This document shows positions 7,751 to 17,038 of a DNA stretch of 64,000 bases, in pieces. Origin of the DNA: CBFFRJ01 sp963530515. Lineage in GTDB: Bacteria; Pseudomonadota; Gammaproteobacteria; Enterobacterales; Enterobacteriaceae. The notes below the pieces were generated by a model. The model saw only the letters and a list, made by a program, of their open reading frames with translations. It ran no database searches and was not told the DNA's origin. Within the stretch, counting starts at the first letter, position 1; each line of letters starts with the position of its first letter. The translations under genes were made by a program, and so were the position numbers. The stretch spans positions 62,001 through 126,000 of the forward strand of contig CAUSEC010000009.1 of the NCBI GenBank assembly GCA_963530515.1, read 5' to 3'.

Positions 7751-9226
7751 ATGGCGGTAACGCAAACAGCCCAGGCATGTGATCTGGTCATTTTCGGCGC
7801 TAAGGGCGATCTCGCACGCCGAAAATTGCTGCCTTCCCTGTATCAGCTTGAAAAAGCAGGTCAGATTCATCCTGATACGCGCATCCTGGGAGTAGGGCGC
7901 GCGGACTGGGATAAAGAAGCCTACACCAAGGTCGTCCGTGAAGCGCTCGAAACCTTCATGAAGGAAAAAATTGATGAAAGTTTATGGGATGCGCTGAGTG
8001 CACGCCTGGATTTCTGCAACCTGGATGTAAACGATGTCAAAGCGTTTAATCGTCTGGGTAAAATGCTCGACCAGAAAGAACGCACCACCATCAACTATTT
8101 CGCCATGCCGCCAAGCACCTTCGGCGCTATCTGCAAAGGGCTGGGCGAAGCCAAACTTAACGCCAAACCTGCACGCGTGGTAATGGAAAAACCGCTGGGG
8201 ACATCCCTTGCGACCTCCCGCGAAATTAACGATCAGGTGGGTGAATACTTTGAAGAGTGCCAGGTCTACCGTATCGACCACTATCTGGGTAAAGAAACGG
8301 TACTGAACCTGCTGGCGCTGCGTTTCGCAAACTCTCTGTTCGTGAACAACTGGGATAACCGCACTATCGATCATGTGGAAATCACTGTTGCAGAGGAAGT
8401 CGGCATTGAAGGTCGCTGGGGTTACTTCGACCAGGCAGGCCAGATGCGCGACATGATTCAGAACCACCTGCTGCAAATTCTGTGCATGATTGCGATGTCG
8501 CCGCCGTCCGACCTCACCGCTGACGCCATTCGTGACGAGAAAGTCAAAGTCCTCAAATCCCTGCGCCGCATTGACCGCACCAACGTGCGCGAAAAAACCG
8601 TTCGCGGCCAGTATTCCGCTGGCTTCGCTCAGGGCAAAAAAGTGCCGGGTTATCTGGAAGAAGAGGGCGCGAACAAGTCCAGCAATACCGAAACCTTCGT
8701 CGCTATTCGTGTGGACATTGATAACTGGCGCTGGGCGGGAGTTCCGTTCTACCTGCGTACCGGTAAGCGTCTGCCGACCAAATGTTCTGAAGTGGTGGTG
8801 TATTTCAAAACACCAGAGCTGAACCTGTTTAAAGAATCCTGGCAGGATCTGCCGCAGAACAAATTGACTATTCGTTTGCAGCCGGATGAAGGCGTGGATA
8901 TTCAGGTGCTCAACAAAGTGCCGGGTCTTGATCACAAGCACAACCTGCAGATCACTAAACTGGATCTGAGCTACTCAGAAACCTTTAACGAAACGCACCT
9001 GGCTGATGCTTACGAGCGTCTGCTGCTGGAAACCATGCGTGGTATCCAGGCGCTGTTCGTGCGTCGTGATGAAGTGGAAGAAGCCTGGAAATGGGTCGAC
9101 TCCATTACAGAAGCCTGGGCGATGGATAACGACTCGCCGAAACCGTACCAGGCGGGTACCTGGGGACCGGTTGCTTCCGTCGCCATGATCACCCGTGATG
9201 GTCGTTCCTGGAACGAATTCGAGTAA
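7751..9226 (+). CDS. zwf: Glucose-6-phosphate 1-dehydrogenase
   Basis: Oxidises glucose-6-phosphate to 6-phosphogluconolactone with NADP+, feeding the pentose-phosphate and Entner-Doudoroff paths. The 491-residue protein has the dinucleotide-binding start LVIFGAKGDLARRKLLPSL and the catalytic motif RIDHYLGKE. The ATG at 7751 follows GGAGAATGAC, a good ribosome binding site; an in-frame ATG at 7682 overlaps the HexR box and is rejected. Regulation by HexR and the marbox is suggested by the upstream sites. Confidence 0.97.
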   Translation: MAVTQTAQACDLVIFGAKGDLARRKLLPSLYQLEKAGQIHPDTRILGVGRADWDKEAYTKVVREALETFMKEKIDESLWDALSARLDFCNLDVNDVKAFNRLGKMLDQKERTTINYFAMPPSTFGAICKGLGEAKLNAKPARVVMEKPLGTSLATSREINDQVGEYFEECQVYRIDHYLGKETVLNLLALRFANSLFVNNWDNRTIDHVEITVAEEVGIEGRWGYFDQAGQMRDMIQNHLLQILCMIAMSPPSDLTADAIRDEKVKVLKSLRRIDRTNVREKTVRGQYSAGFAQGKKVPGYLEEEGANKSSNTETFVAIRVDIDNWRWAGVPFYLRTGKRLPTKCSEVVVYFKTPELNLFKESWQDLPQNKLTIRLQPDEGVDIQVLNKVPGLDHKHNLQITKLDLSYSETFNETHLADAYERLLLETMRGIQALFVRRDEVEEAWKWVDSITEAWAMDNDSPKPYQAGTWGPVASVAMITRDGRSWNEFE

Positions 9227-9250
9227 GGGTTGAGCAGAGAATGTTACTTC

Positions 9251-9266
9251 ATTTTACCGGTAACAT
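9251..9266. promoter_or_regulatory. GntR-type operator upstream of edd
   Basis: ATTTTACCGGTAACAT differs by one base from the palindromic gluconate-repressor consensus ATGTTACCGGTAACAT. It lies in the zwf-edd gap, upstream of the zwf terminator and about 195 bases before edd. Gluconate control of edd-eda by GntR is known in E. coli; use of this exact site is inferred. Confidence 0.55.
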
Positions 9267-9303
9267 GATCTAACACAGAAATCAGGACAATTTTTCATCT
9301 TTC

Positions 9304-9338
9304 AAGCCCCGACTGGATTTCCCAGCGGGGCTTTTTTT
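9304..9338 (+). terminator. Terminator after zwf
   Basis: AAGCCCCG...CGGGGCTT with an inner CTGG/CCAG pairing and T7 at the end. It separates zwf from edd, which therefore needs its own promoter in 9340-9450. Confidence 0.88.
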
Positions 9339-9459
9339 ATTACACTGGCTGAAGCGATTTTGCCTTTGGGGCGCGTGACTGCGGTAATCCGGTGGTTTTA
9401 TTCATCAGAACAATATCCAGCAGAACGCCGCCTCGAACAGATAAATTTCAGGAGCCTCT

Positions 9460-11271
9460 ATGAACTCAGTATTGTTACGCGTAACAAATCGTATTGCGGA
9501 ACGCTCGCGCGAAAGCCGGTCGGCCTACCTTAAACGCATCGAACAAGCGAAGAGCGAAACGGTTCATCGTTCCTCGCTGGCCTGTGGAAACCTCGCGCAT
9601 GGCTTCGCAGCTTGCCAGCCAGAAGATAAAGCCGGGCTGAAAAGCATGCTGCGTAACAATATTGCCATCATCACCTCTTACAACGACATGCTCTCCGCGC
9701 ATCAGCCGTACGAAACCTACCCCAACATTATTCGCAAGGCCCTGCACTCTGTTAATGCGATTGGTCAGGTAGCGGGCGGCGTACCGGCCATGTGTGATGG
9801 CGTGACCCAGGGTCAGGACGGTATGGAGCTTTCCCTGCTTAGCCGTGAGGTGATTGCGATGTCGGCGGCGGTGGGGCTGTCGCATAACATGTTTGATGGT
9901 GCTCTGTTCCTTGGCGTATGCGACAAAATTGTCCCGGGTCTGGCGATGGCGGCACTCTCGTTTGGTCATCTGCCTGCGGTATTTGTACCGTCAGGCCCCA
10001 TGGCCAGCGGCCTGCCGAACAAAGAAAAAGTGCGTATTCGCCAGCTCTATGCGGAAGGGAAGGTTGACCGTATGGCCCTGCTGGAATCAGAAGCGGCCTC
10101 TTACCACGCGCCGGGTACTTGTACCTTCTACGGTACGGCGAATACCAATCAGATGGTGATTGAGTTCATGGGGATGCAGTTACCGGGTTCTTCATTTGTG
10201 CACCCGGATGCGCCTCTGCGTGAAGCATTAACTTCGGCGGCGGCCCGCCAGGTGACGCGTCTGACCGGAAACGGCAGCGAATGGATGCCGCTGGGTAAAA
10301 TGATCGACGAGAAAGCTGTGGTTAACGGTATCGTTTCATTGCTGGCAACCGGTGGTTCGACAAACCACACCATGCACCTGGTGGCGATGGCTCGCGCGGC
10401 GGGCATCATCATTAACTGGGACGATTTCTCGGAGCTTTCAGAAGTGGTGCCGTTGATGGCGAAACTCTACCCGAATGGCCCGGCGGATATTAACCACTTC
10501 CAGGCGGCGGGCGGTGTGCCGGTTCTGATGCGCGAACTGCTGAAAGGCGGCCTGCTGCATGAAGATGTGAACACCGTGGCAGGGTTTGGGCTGTCGCGTT
10601 ACACCCTGGAGCCGTGGCTGGATAACGGCGAACTCGCCTGGCGTGAAGGTGCCGCCGCACCGCTCGACACTAACGTGATTGCCACGGTTGATGTGCCATT
10701 CTCTCGCCATGGCGGGACAAAAGTGCTCAGCGGCAACCTGGGTCGTGCCGTAATGAAAACCTCTGCGGTGCCGGTGGAGTATCAGGTTATCGAAGCGCCT
10801 GCGGTGATCTTCGAAAGCCAGCATGATGTATTGCCGGCGTTTGAAGCCGGTCTGCTGGACAAAGACTGCGTGGTCGTTGTCCGCCATCAGGGGCCAAAAG
10901 CGAACGGCATGCCAGAATTACATAAACTTATGCCGCCACTTGGTGTATTATTGGACCGCTGTTTCAAAATAGCGTTAGTTACTGATGGACGTCTCTCTGG
11001 CGCATCAGGTAAAGTGCCTTCCGCAATCCACGTCACCCCCGAGGCGTACGACGGTGGTTTGCTGGCAAAAGTTCGCGATGGCGACATGATCCGCGTGAAC
11101 GGGCAGACGGGTGAATTAACGCTGTTGGTGGATGAAACAGAACTGGCCGCACGCCAGCCACATATTCCTGACCTGAGCGCAATGCGCGTGGGCACGGGGC
11201 GTGAAATGTTCGGCGCATTACGTGAAAGACTGTCCGGCGCGGAACAGGGCGCAACCTGTATCGATTTTTAA
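9460..11271 (+). CDS. edd: Phosphogluconate dehydratase Edd
   Basis: Dehydrates 6-phosphogluconate to 2-keto-3-deoxy-6-phosphogluconate (KDPG), the first committed Entner-Doudoroff step. The 603-residue protein has the IlvD/Edd family features, including CDGVTQGQDGMELS and TDGRLSGASGKVPSA, with cysteines for the Fe-S cluster. ATG at 9460 follows AGGAG at a good distance. It is co-transcribed with eda, 40 bases downstream; GntR and possibly HexR control is expected. Confidence 0.97.
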   Translation: MNSVLLRVTNRIAERSRESRSAYLKRIEQAKSETVHRSSLACGNLAHGFAACQPEDKAGLKSMLRNNIAIITSYNDMLSAHQPYETYPNIIRKALHSVNAIGQVAGGVPAMCDGVTQGQDGMELSLLSREVIAMSAAVGLSHNMFDGALFLGVCDKIVPGLAMAALSFGHLPAVFVPSGPMASGLPNKEKVRIRQLYAEGKVDRMALLESEAASYHAPGTCTFYGTANTNQMVIEFMGMQLPGSSFVHPDAPLREALTSAAARQVTRLTGNGSEWMPLGKMIDEKAVVNGIVSLLATGGSTNHTMHLVAMARAAGIIINWDDFSELSEVVPLMAKLYPNGPADINHFQAAGGVPVLMRELLKGGLLHEDVNTVAGFGLSRYTLEPWLDNGELAWREGAAAPLDTNVIATVDVPFSRHGGTKVLSGNLGRAVMKTSAVPVEYQVIEAPAVIFESQHDVLPAFEAGLLDKDCVVVVRHQGPKANGMPELHKLMPPLGVLLDRCFKIALVTDGRLSGASGKVPSAIHVTPEAYDGGLLAKVRDGDMIRVNGQTGELTLLVDETELAARQPHIPDLSAMRVGTGREMFGALRERLSGAEQGATCIDF

Positions 11272-11311
11272 AAACGACAAGATTATTCGTTCTGGCGAGA
11301 GAAAAACTCTG

Positions 11312-11950
11312 ATGAAAAATTGGAAAACGAGTGCAGAAGCAATCCTGACAACTGGCCCGGTTGTACCGGTTATCGTTGTAAATAAACTGGAGCACGCCGT
11401 CCCGATGGCGAAAGCGCTGGTTGCGGGTGGTGTTCGTGTGCTGGAAGTGACCCTGCGTACGGCATGTGCAATGGACGCTATCCGCGCCATCGCAAAAGAA
11501 GTGCCGGATGCCATTATCGGTGCAGGTACCGTTCTGAACCCGGAACAGCTGAAAGAAGTGACTGAAGCCGGTGCTCAGTTTGCTATCAGCCCGGGCCTGA
11601 CCGAGCCGCTGCTGAAAGCTGCCACCGAAGGCACCATCCCGTTGATCCCGGGTATCAGCACCGTTTCTGAACTGATGCTGGGCATGGACTATGGTCTGAA
11701 AGAGTTCAAATTCTTCCCGGCTGAAGCCAATGGCGGCACCAAAGCCCTGCAGGCAATTGCGGGTCCGTTCTCTCAGGTGCGTTTCTGCCCTACTGGCGGC
11801 ATCTCCCCGGCGAACTACCGTGACTACCTGGCGTTGAAAAGCGTGCTGTGCATCGGCGGCTCCTGGCTGGTTCCGGCTGACGCGCTGGAAGCAGGCGACT
11901 ACGATCGCATCACCAAACTGGCGCGCGAAGCTGTCGAAGGCGCTAAATAA
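11312..11950 (+). CDS. eda: KDPG aldolase Eda
   Basis: Cleaves KDPG to pyruvate and glyceraldehyde-3-phosphate; it also acts on other keto acids such as KHG. The 212-residue TIM-barrel has the catalytic glutamate in VLEVTLRT and the Schiff-base lysine in FKFFPAEANGG. The ATG at 11312 gives MKNWKTSAEAIL, the family start. A frame open further upstream overlaps edd and is rejected. It ends at a strong terminator. Confidence 0.97.
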   Translation: MKNWKTSAEAILTTGPVVPVIVVNKLEHAVPMAKALVAGGVRVLEVTLRTACAMDAIRAIAKEVPDAIIGAGTVLNPEQLKEVTEAGAQFAISPGLTEPLLKAATEGTIPLIPGISTVSELMLGMDYGLKEFKFFPAEANGGTKALQAIAGPFSQVRFCPTGGISPANYRDYLALKSVLCIGGSWLVPADALEAGDYDRITKLAREAVEGAK

Positions 11951-11992
11951 GTGATTAAAGCGGCTTGCGTATGTGGGCCACTTTAAAAAGAT

Positions 11993-12031
11993 AAAGCCCG
12001 CAGGCAATGAATGTGCCTACGGGTTTTTTTA
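11993..12031 (+). terminator. Terminator after eda
   Basis: A stem formed by CCCGCAGGCA and TGCCTACGGG (one mismatch) is followed by seven T. It ends the edd-eda operon just before the convergent purT. Confidence 0.85.
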
Positions 12032-12040
12032 TGATGTGTG

Positions 12041-13219
12041 TTAACCGCTTACTTTCACTGAGGCTGCCGCGCCTTTTGCCCGTTCAACGGCGTCTTCTAT
12101 GGTCTCTGCCGTTGCCAGCGCCACACCTAAACGACGCGTACCGTCAATTTCGGGTTTGCCGAACAGACGAACTTGCAGACCCGCACCCACCGCATGCTGC
12201 ACATTATCAAAAGTCACATTCTGGCTTTTCAGCTCTGGCAGAATCACCGCAGAGGCAGACGGCCCGTACTGGCGAATCTGGCCCACCGGCAGGCCCAGGA
12301 ATGCGCGAACATGCAGGGCGAACTCGGAAACGTCCTGCGAAATCAGCGTGACCATGCCAGTGTCGTGCGGGCGAGGGGACACTTCGCTGAAAACGACTTC
12401 ATCACCACATACAAACAGCTCGACGCCAAACAAACCGTGGCCCCCCAACGCCAGAACCACTTTGCGTGCGACGTCCTGGGCACGTTCCAGTGCCAGATCG
12501 GTCATGTACTGCGGCTGCCAGGATTCGCGATAATCGCCATCTTCCTGACGGTGACCCACCGGCGCGCAGAAATGTACGCCATCAACCGCGCTCACCGTCA
12601 GCAGCGTGATTTCAAAATCGAAATTAACGACACCTTCTACAATCACGCGTCCTGCACCGGCACGACCACCTTGCTGCGCGTACTCCCAGGCCTTCGCTAA
12701 CTGGTCGTTACTGCGGATAAAACTCTGGCCTTTGCCGGAAGAGCTCATCACGGGTTTAACGATGCAAGGCAGGCCTATCTCATCCACGGCCTTACGAAAT
12801 GCGGATTCACTGTCGGCGAAGCGGTAACTGGACGTGGGGAGTTGCAGTTCTTCGGCTGCCAGACGACGAATACCTTCACGGTTCATCGTCAGCTTTGCCG
12901 CGCGTGCGCAAGGCACCACATGCTGCCCCTGCGATTCGAGCTCAATCAGCATATCTGTGGCAATCGCTTCGATTTCCGGCACGATAAAATGCGGTTTTTC
13001 GCGTTCAACCAACGCCTTGAGCGCTTCGCCATCCAGCATGTTGATCACATGAGAACGATGAGCAACATGCATTGCCGGGGCGTCGGCGTAGCGATCAACT
13101 GCAATCACCTCGATCCCAAGACGCTGGCACTCTATGGCCACTTCTTTACCTAATTCACCAGAACCTAGCAACATCACACGTGTCGCTGCCGGACGCAGCG
13201 CAGTACCTAAAAGAGTCAT
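12041..13219 (-). CDS. purT: Formate-dependent GAR transformylase PurT
   Basis: ATP-grasp enzyme that makes formylglycinamide ribonucleotide from GAR, formate and ATP in purine synthesis. The 392 residues show the N-terminal RVMLLGSGELGKEVAIE nucleotide-binding start and ATP-grasp metal ligands near FGVELFVCGDEVVFSEVSPRPHD. The start at 13219 (MTLLGTALRP) is preferred because GGTAGA lies at a proper spacing; an ATG two codons upstream (13225) has none. A PurR operator lies about 40 bases upstream. Confidence 0.95.
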   Translation of the reverse strand: MTLLGTALRPAATRVMLLGSGELGKEVAIECQRLGIEVIAVDRYADAPAMHVAHRSHVINMLDGEALKALVEREKPHFIVPEIEAIATDMLIELESQGQHVVPCARAAKLTMNREGIRRLAAEELQLPTSSYRFADSESAFRKAVDEIGLPCIVKPVMSSSGKGQSFIRSNDQLAKAWEYAQQGGRAGAGRVIVEGVVNFDFEITLLTVSAVDGVHFCAPVGHRQEDGDYRESWQPQYMTDLALERAQDVARKVVLALGGHGLFGVELFVCGDEVVFSEVSPRPHDTGMVTLISQDVSEFALHVRAFLGLPVGQIRQYGPSASAVILPELKSQNVTFDNVQHAVGAGLQVRLFGKPEIDGTRRLGVALATAETIEDAVERAKGAAASVKVSG

Positions 13220-13257
13220 AGCCATTCTACCGTCAAAAAAACCTGGCCGCAGTATAT

Positions 13258-13273
13258 ACGAAAACGTTTGCGC
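13258..13273. promoter_or_regulatory. PurR operator of purT
   Basis: ACGAAAACGTTTGCGC closely matches the 16-base PurR consensus ACGCAAACGTTTNCNT and lies just upstream of purT. purT is a member of the E. coli PurR regulon, so repression by hypoxanthine- or guanine-bound PurR is inferred. Confidence 0.8.
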
Positions 13274-13316
13274 CTGTCTTTTACGACTTGAAAAGTGTAC
13301 AATAACGGCGGTAGTA

Positions 13317-13336
13317 TACTGGATAAATAAACAGGC
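13317..13336 (+). promoter_or_regulatory. LexA (SOS) box of yebG
   Basis: TACTGGATAAATAAACAGGC has the CTG-N10-CAG core with an AT-rich spacer and lies 15 bases before the yebG ATG. E. coli yebG is a classic LexA-regulated gene with a box at the same place. Confidence 0.82.
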
Positions 13337-13350
13337 ATGGAGGATGTATC

Positions 13351-13707
13351 ATGGCGGTCGAAGTTAAATATGTTGTGATTCGTAACGGTGAGGAAAAAAT
13401 GTCTTTTGCCAGCAAAAAGGAAGCTGATGCTTACGATAAAATGCTCGATCTGGCCGAAGTGCTGGAAAACTGGTTAGGTGAATCTCCGGTGGCGCTGGAA
13501 GCCGACCAGCGTGATGTAATGGCAATGTGGCTTGCCGAGCAAAAAGATGTCCTCAGCCATATCTTCAAATCCGGCAAATTGCCGTCTGCTGAAGCGCAGA
13601 AAGATGAACCGGCTGCAGAATCCGACGATGTGGCGTTTGACGCCGAGGATGAGAGCGAGACTGACGCCGTTGATATCAAGCGCGCAGCGAAACGCACGGC
13701 CGCCTGA
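13351..13707 (+). CDS. yebG: SOS-induced protein YebG
   Basis: Small DNA-damage-inducible protein of unknown biochemical role. The 118 residues start MAVEVKYVVIRNGEEKMSFAS and end in an acidic then basic tail (DAEDESETDAVDIKRAAKR), longer than the K-12 protein of about 96 residues mainly through this tail. ATG at 13351 follows GGAGGAT. It is divergent from purT, and the LexA box upstream indicates SOS control. Confidence 0.93.
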   Translation: MAVEVKYVVIRNGEEKMSFASKKEADAYDKMLDLAEVLENWLGESPVALEADQRDVMAMWLAEQKDVLSHIFKSGKLPSAEAQKDEPAAESDDVAFDAEDESETDAVDIKRAAKRTAA

Positions 13708-13771
13708 TCCAGCTTGCACTGCCAGTAATTTGTACCATGCTTTGAATGGGCTAAATGCGCAGGAGAAAAGC

Positions 13772-14143
13772 ATGAAAATAGCAGGAGTGTTATTCGGTAC
13801 GATATTGCTGGCAGGCAGTTTTGTGGTCTCGGCTGCGGATGACAAGACGGTCACCATTGATAACCAGAAAACGGTAAAATTTCCCACCTGTGAAGGCATG
13901 AATGCCGATGGCATTGCAGCCACCGTTAAACGTGACTATCTGCAGAGTCGGGTGGTGCGCTGGGCTGACGATCAAAAAAAACTGGGGCAGGCTGACCCGG
14001 TTGCCTGGATAAACCCGAAAGACATTCAGGGCAAAAATGACCAATGGCGTGTGCCTCTGACCGTGCGCGGTAAGAGTACCGACATTCATTACCTTGTTCT
14101 GGTGGATTGCAAAGCAGGCAAGGCTGAATATCAGCACCCATAA
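13772..14143 (+). CDS. yebF: Exported protein YebF
   Basis: In E. coli YebF is a small colicin M immunity-like protein secreted to the medium. The 123-residue product has a Sec signal peptide (MKIAGVLFGTILLAGSFVVSA) and a mature part with the family features CEGMNADGIAATVKRDY, ARWADDQ-like RWADDQ and WINPKDIQGK, with two cysteines likely to form a disulfide. Start chosen at the ATG after AGGAG, since a longer open frame through yebG is only an overlap. The first 30 mature residues differ most from E. coli. Confidence 0.93.
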   Translation: MKIAGVLFGTILLAGSFVVSAADDKTVTIDNQKTVKFPTCEGMNADGIAATVKRDYLQSRVVRWADDQKKLGQADPVAWINPKDIQGKNDQWRVPLTVRGKSTDIHYLVLVDCKAGKAEYQHP

Positions 14144-14239
14144 GCGTTTAGAATTTTCTCATCTTTTGCTGTCTTAGACATTTCCTGACAACCCCTCGCT
14201 TACGCTGAACTTTTGGGCAACGCTTAAGCGGGGAACATC

Positions 14240-14899
14240 ATGTCAAACTGGTTAAATCAACTGCAGTCACTTCTTGGACAAAAAGGCACGTCTGGTTCGT
14301 CATCGGCGGATCAGGGGCTGGGCAAATTGCTGGTACCCGGTGCGCTGGGCGGACTCGCTGGTTTGCTCGTCGCCAGCAAGTCCTCGCGTAAATTACTGAC
14401 TAAATATGGTACCAGTGCATTATTAGTCGGCGGCGGGGCCGTGGCGGGTTCCGTGTTGTGGAACAAATACAAAGACAAAGTGCGTACGGCGCATCAAGGG
14501 GAACCGCAGTTCGGTCAAACGAGTTCGCCGCTGGATGTGCGGACGGAGCGGTTGATTCTGGCGCTGGTCTTTGCGGCGAAAAGCGATGGGCATATCGATG
14601 ATAAAGAGCGTGCCGCCATTGAAAATCAGCTGCGGGAAGCCGGAGTGGAAGAGCAGGGGCGAGTGCTGGTGGCGCAAGCCATAGAGCAGCCACTTGACCC
14701 GCACCGTCTGGCGCGGGACATCAAAAATGAAGAAGAAGCGCTGGAAGTCTACTTCCTGAGCTGTGCGGCGATCGATATCGACCACTTTATGGAGCGCAGC
14801 TACCTGACTGCACTTGGCGATGCGCTGAAGATCCCGCAGGACGTTCGTGAAGGCATCGAATCAGACCTTAAAGAACAAAAACAGGCGTTACCACAGTAA
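14240..14899 (+). CDS. yebE: Inner-membrane protein YebE (DUF533)
   Basis: Uncharacterised envelope protein; in E. coli it belongs to the Cpx response. The 219 residues include a glycine-rich hydrophobic stretch (about 30-75, LVPGALGGLAGLLVA and ALLVGGGAVAGSVLW) that can insert in the membrane, then a TerB/DUF533-like helical domain with acidic residues (AAKSDGHIDDKERAAIE). Length equals E. coli YebE. I see no clear CpxR box in the 96 bases upstream. Confidence 0.92.
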   Translation: MSNWLNQLQSLLGQKGTSGSSSADQGLGKLLVPGALGGLAGLLVASKSSRKLLTKYGTSALLVGGGAVAGSVLWNKYKDKVRTAHQGEPQFGQTSSPLDVRTERLILALVFAAKSDGHIDDKERAAIENQLREAGVEEQGRVLVAQAIEQPLDPHRLARDIKNEEEALEVYFLSCAAIDIDHFMERSYLTALGDALKIPQDVREGIESDLKEQKQALPQ

Positions 14900-14977
14900 T
14901 CGTATTGTCACGTTTCGCTTGCATCGGCGGCGGCTTTTGCCACCCTTATAGGGTGTAGAACAAATAAGACAAAAGAT

Positions 14978-17038
14978 ATGCCGCCGAAAGCTAAACAAAT
15001 ACCCCACGCCATGACCCTTCATGGTGATACCCGCCTGGATAACTACTACTGGCTTCGGGATGATTCCCGTTCTCAGCCTGAGGTTCTGGATTATCTCCAG
15101 AAAGAAAATGAGTACGGTCGCCGCATTATGGCGTCACAGCAAGCGCTGCAGGATACGCTGCTCTCGGAGATTATTTCCCGCATTCCCCCTCACGACATTT
15201 CTGCCCCGTATGTGAAAAACGGATATCGCTACAGGCACATCTACGAGCCGGGGAACGAATACGCCATTTATCAGCGCCAGTCTGTTCTGGCCGCGGAGTG
15301 GGACGAATGGCAGGTCTTGCTGGACGGCAACAAGCGAGCGGCACACAGCGAATTTTATACGCTGGGTGGTTTTGCCGTGACGCCAGACAACAAACTGATG
15401 GCGATTGCCGAAGACTACCTGTCGAGACGGCAATACGGCCTGCGTTTTCGTAATCTGGAAACTGGGAACTGGTATCCCGAAATGCTCGATAATGTTGAGC
15501 CTGAATTTGTCTGGGTGAATGATTCTGAGACGCTCTATTACGTGCGAAAGCATGCCACAACGCTACTGCCGTACCAGGTCTGGCGGCATACGGTGGGGAC
15601 ACCATCGACGGATGATGAACTCATTTATGAGGAAAAAGATGACACCTTCTATGTGGGACTGAGTAAGACGACCTCTCAGCACTACATTGTGATTCACCTT
15701 TCCAGCGCCACGACCAGCGAAGCCTTGTTACTGGATGCAGAGCTGCCGGATGCGCAGCCTGTCTGTTTCCTGCCACGGCGGAAAGATCATGAGTACAGCC
15801 TCGACCATTTCCAGCATACGTTCTATCTGCGCTCAAACCGTGACGGCAAAAACTTCGGCCTCTATCGCACGAAAGTGCGTGATGAGCGTCGCTGGGAAGT
15901 GCTGATCCCGGCACGCGATCAGGTCATGCTCGAAGGTTTTACGCTCTTTACCGACTGGCTGGTGGTGGAAGAACGCCAGCGAGGGCTGACCAGTCTGCGG
16001 CAAATTAACCGTAAAACCCATGAAGTGACGGGCATTGCCTTTGATGACCCGGCCTATGTGACCTGGGTTGCTTATAATCCGGAGCCTGAAACCTCGCGCC
16101 TGCGCTATGGTTATTCATCCATGACCACACCGGACACGCTGTTTGAGCTGGACATGGACACGGGTGAGCGGCGAGTGATTAAGCAGTCAGAGGTGGCCGG
16201 ATTCGATGCCAGCCAGTACCGCAGCGAACATTTGTGGGTACGTGCGCGGGATGGTGTTGAAATCCCGGTTTCACTGGTCTATCACCAGAAATACTTTCGC
16301 AAGGGTGAGAACCCGATCCTGGTCTACGGCTACGGCTCTTACGGTGCCAGCATGGATGCCGATTTTAGCAGCAGCCGGTTGAGTCTGCTGGATCGCGGCT
16401 TTGTCTTTGCCATTGCACACATTCGTGGAGGCGGTGAACTGGGCCAGAAGTGGTATGAGGATGGAAAATTCCTCAATAAAAAGAATACGTTTCATGATTA
16501 CATCGACGTCACCGATTCGCTGCTGGCTCAGGGCTACGGTTCGCCCTTGTTCTGCTACGGTATGGGCGGAAGTGCCGGGGGGTTACTGCTTGGGGCTGTC
16601 ATCAATGAACGGCCAGCGCTCTTTCATGGTGTGGTCGCGCAGGTGCCTTTCGTTGATACGCTCACCACAATGCTGGATGAATCTATTCCGCTGACCACCG
16701 GGGAATTTGAGGAGTGGGGCAACCCCGAAGACGAAACCTATTACCACTACATGAAAAGTTACAGCCCGTACGACAACGTGAGCGCCCATGCCTATCCGCA
16801 TTTACTGGTGACAACCGGGCTGCATGATTCGCAGGTCCAGTACTGGGAGCCGGCTAAATGGGTGGCGAAGCTACGTGAGCTGAAAACCGACAACAACGTG
16901 TTGCTGCTGTGTACCGATATGGATTCCGGTCACGGAGGCAAATCAGGGCGATTCAAATCTTACGAAGGGGTCGCTATGGAGTACGCGTTTCTGATTGGGC
17001 TGGCGCAGGGAACCCTGACAGGCTCCCAACAGGGTTAA
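14978..17038 (+). CDS. ptrB: Oligopeptidase B (protease II)
   Basis: Cytoplasmic serine peptidase of family S9A that cuts short peptides after Arg or Lys. The 686-residue protein has an N-terminal beta-propeller and a C-terminal alpha/beta-hydrolase domain with nucleophile motif GMGGSAGG, an aspartate in GLHDSQVQYWEP and the catalytic histidine in DSGHGGKSG. Length equals E. coli PtrB. Its last four bases overlap the end of the convergent exoX. Confidence 0.96.
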   Translation: MPPKAKQIPHAMTLHGDTRLDNYYWLRDDSRSQPEVLDYLQKENEYGRRIMASQQALQDTLLSEIISRIPPHDISAPYVKNGYRYRHIYEPGNEYAIYQRQSVLAAEWDEWQVLLDGNKRAAHSEFYTLGGFAVTPDNKLMAIAEDYLSRRQYGLRFRNLETGNWYPEMLDNVEPEFVWVNDSETLYYVRKHATTLLPYQVWRHTVGTPSTDDELIYEEKDDTFYVGLSKTTSQHYIVIHLSSATTSEALLLDAELPDAQPVCFLPRRKDHEYSLDHFQHTFYLRSNRDGKNFGLYRTKVRDERRWEVLIPARDQVMLEGFTLFTDWLVVEERQRGLTSLRQINRKTHEVTGIAFDDPAYVTWVAYNPEPETSRLRYGYSSMTTPDTLFELDMDTGERRVIKQSEVAGFDASQYRSEHLWVRARDGVEIPVSLVYHQKYFRKGENPILVYGYGSYGASMDADFSSSRLSLLDRGFVFAIAHIRGGGELGQKWYEDGKFLNKKNTFHDYIDVTDSLLAQGYGSPLFCYGMGGSAGGLLLGAVINERPALFHGVVAQVPFVDTLTTMLDESIPLTTGEFEEWGNPEDETYYHYMKSYSPYDNVSAHAYPHLLVTTGLHDSQVQYWEPAKWVAKLRELKTDNNVLLLCTDMDSGHGGKSGRFKSYEGVAMEYAFLIGLAQGTLTGSQQG

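Noticed and set aside
7982..8941. 319-codon minus-strand frame inside zwf
   Set aside because: Shadow of zwf codon bias; no motif, start signal or operon context.
11033..12007. 324-codon minus-strand frame across edd and eda
   Set aside because: Covers two certain genes in antisense and includes the eda terminator region; not coding.
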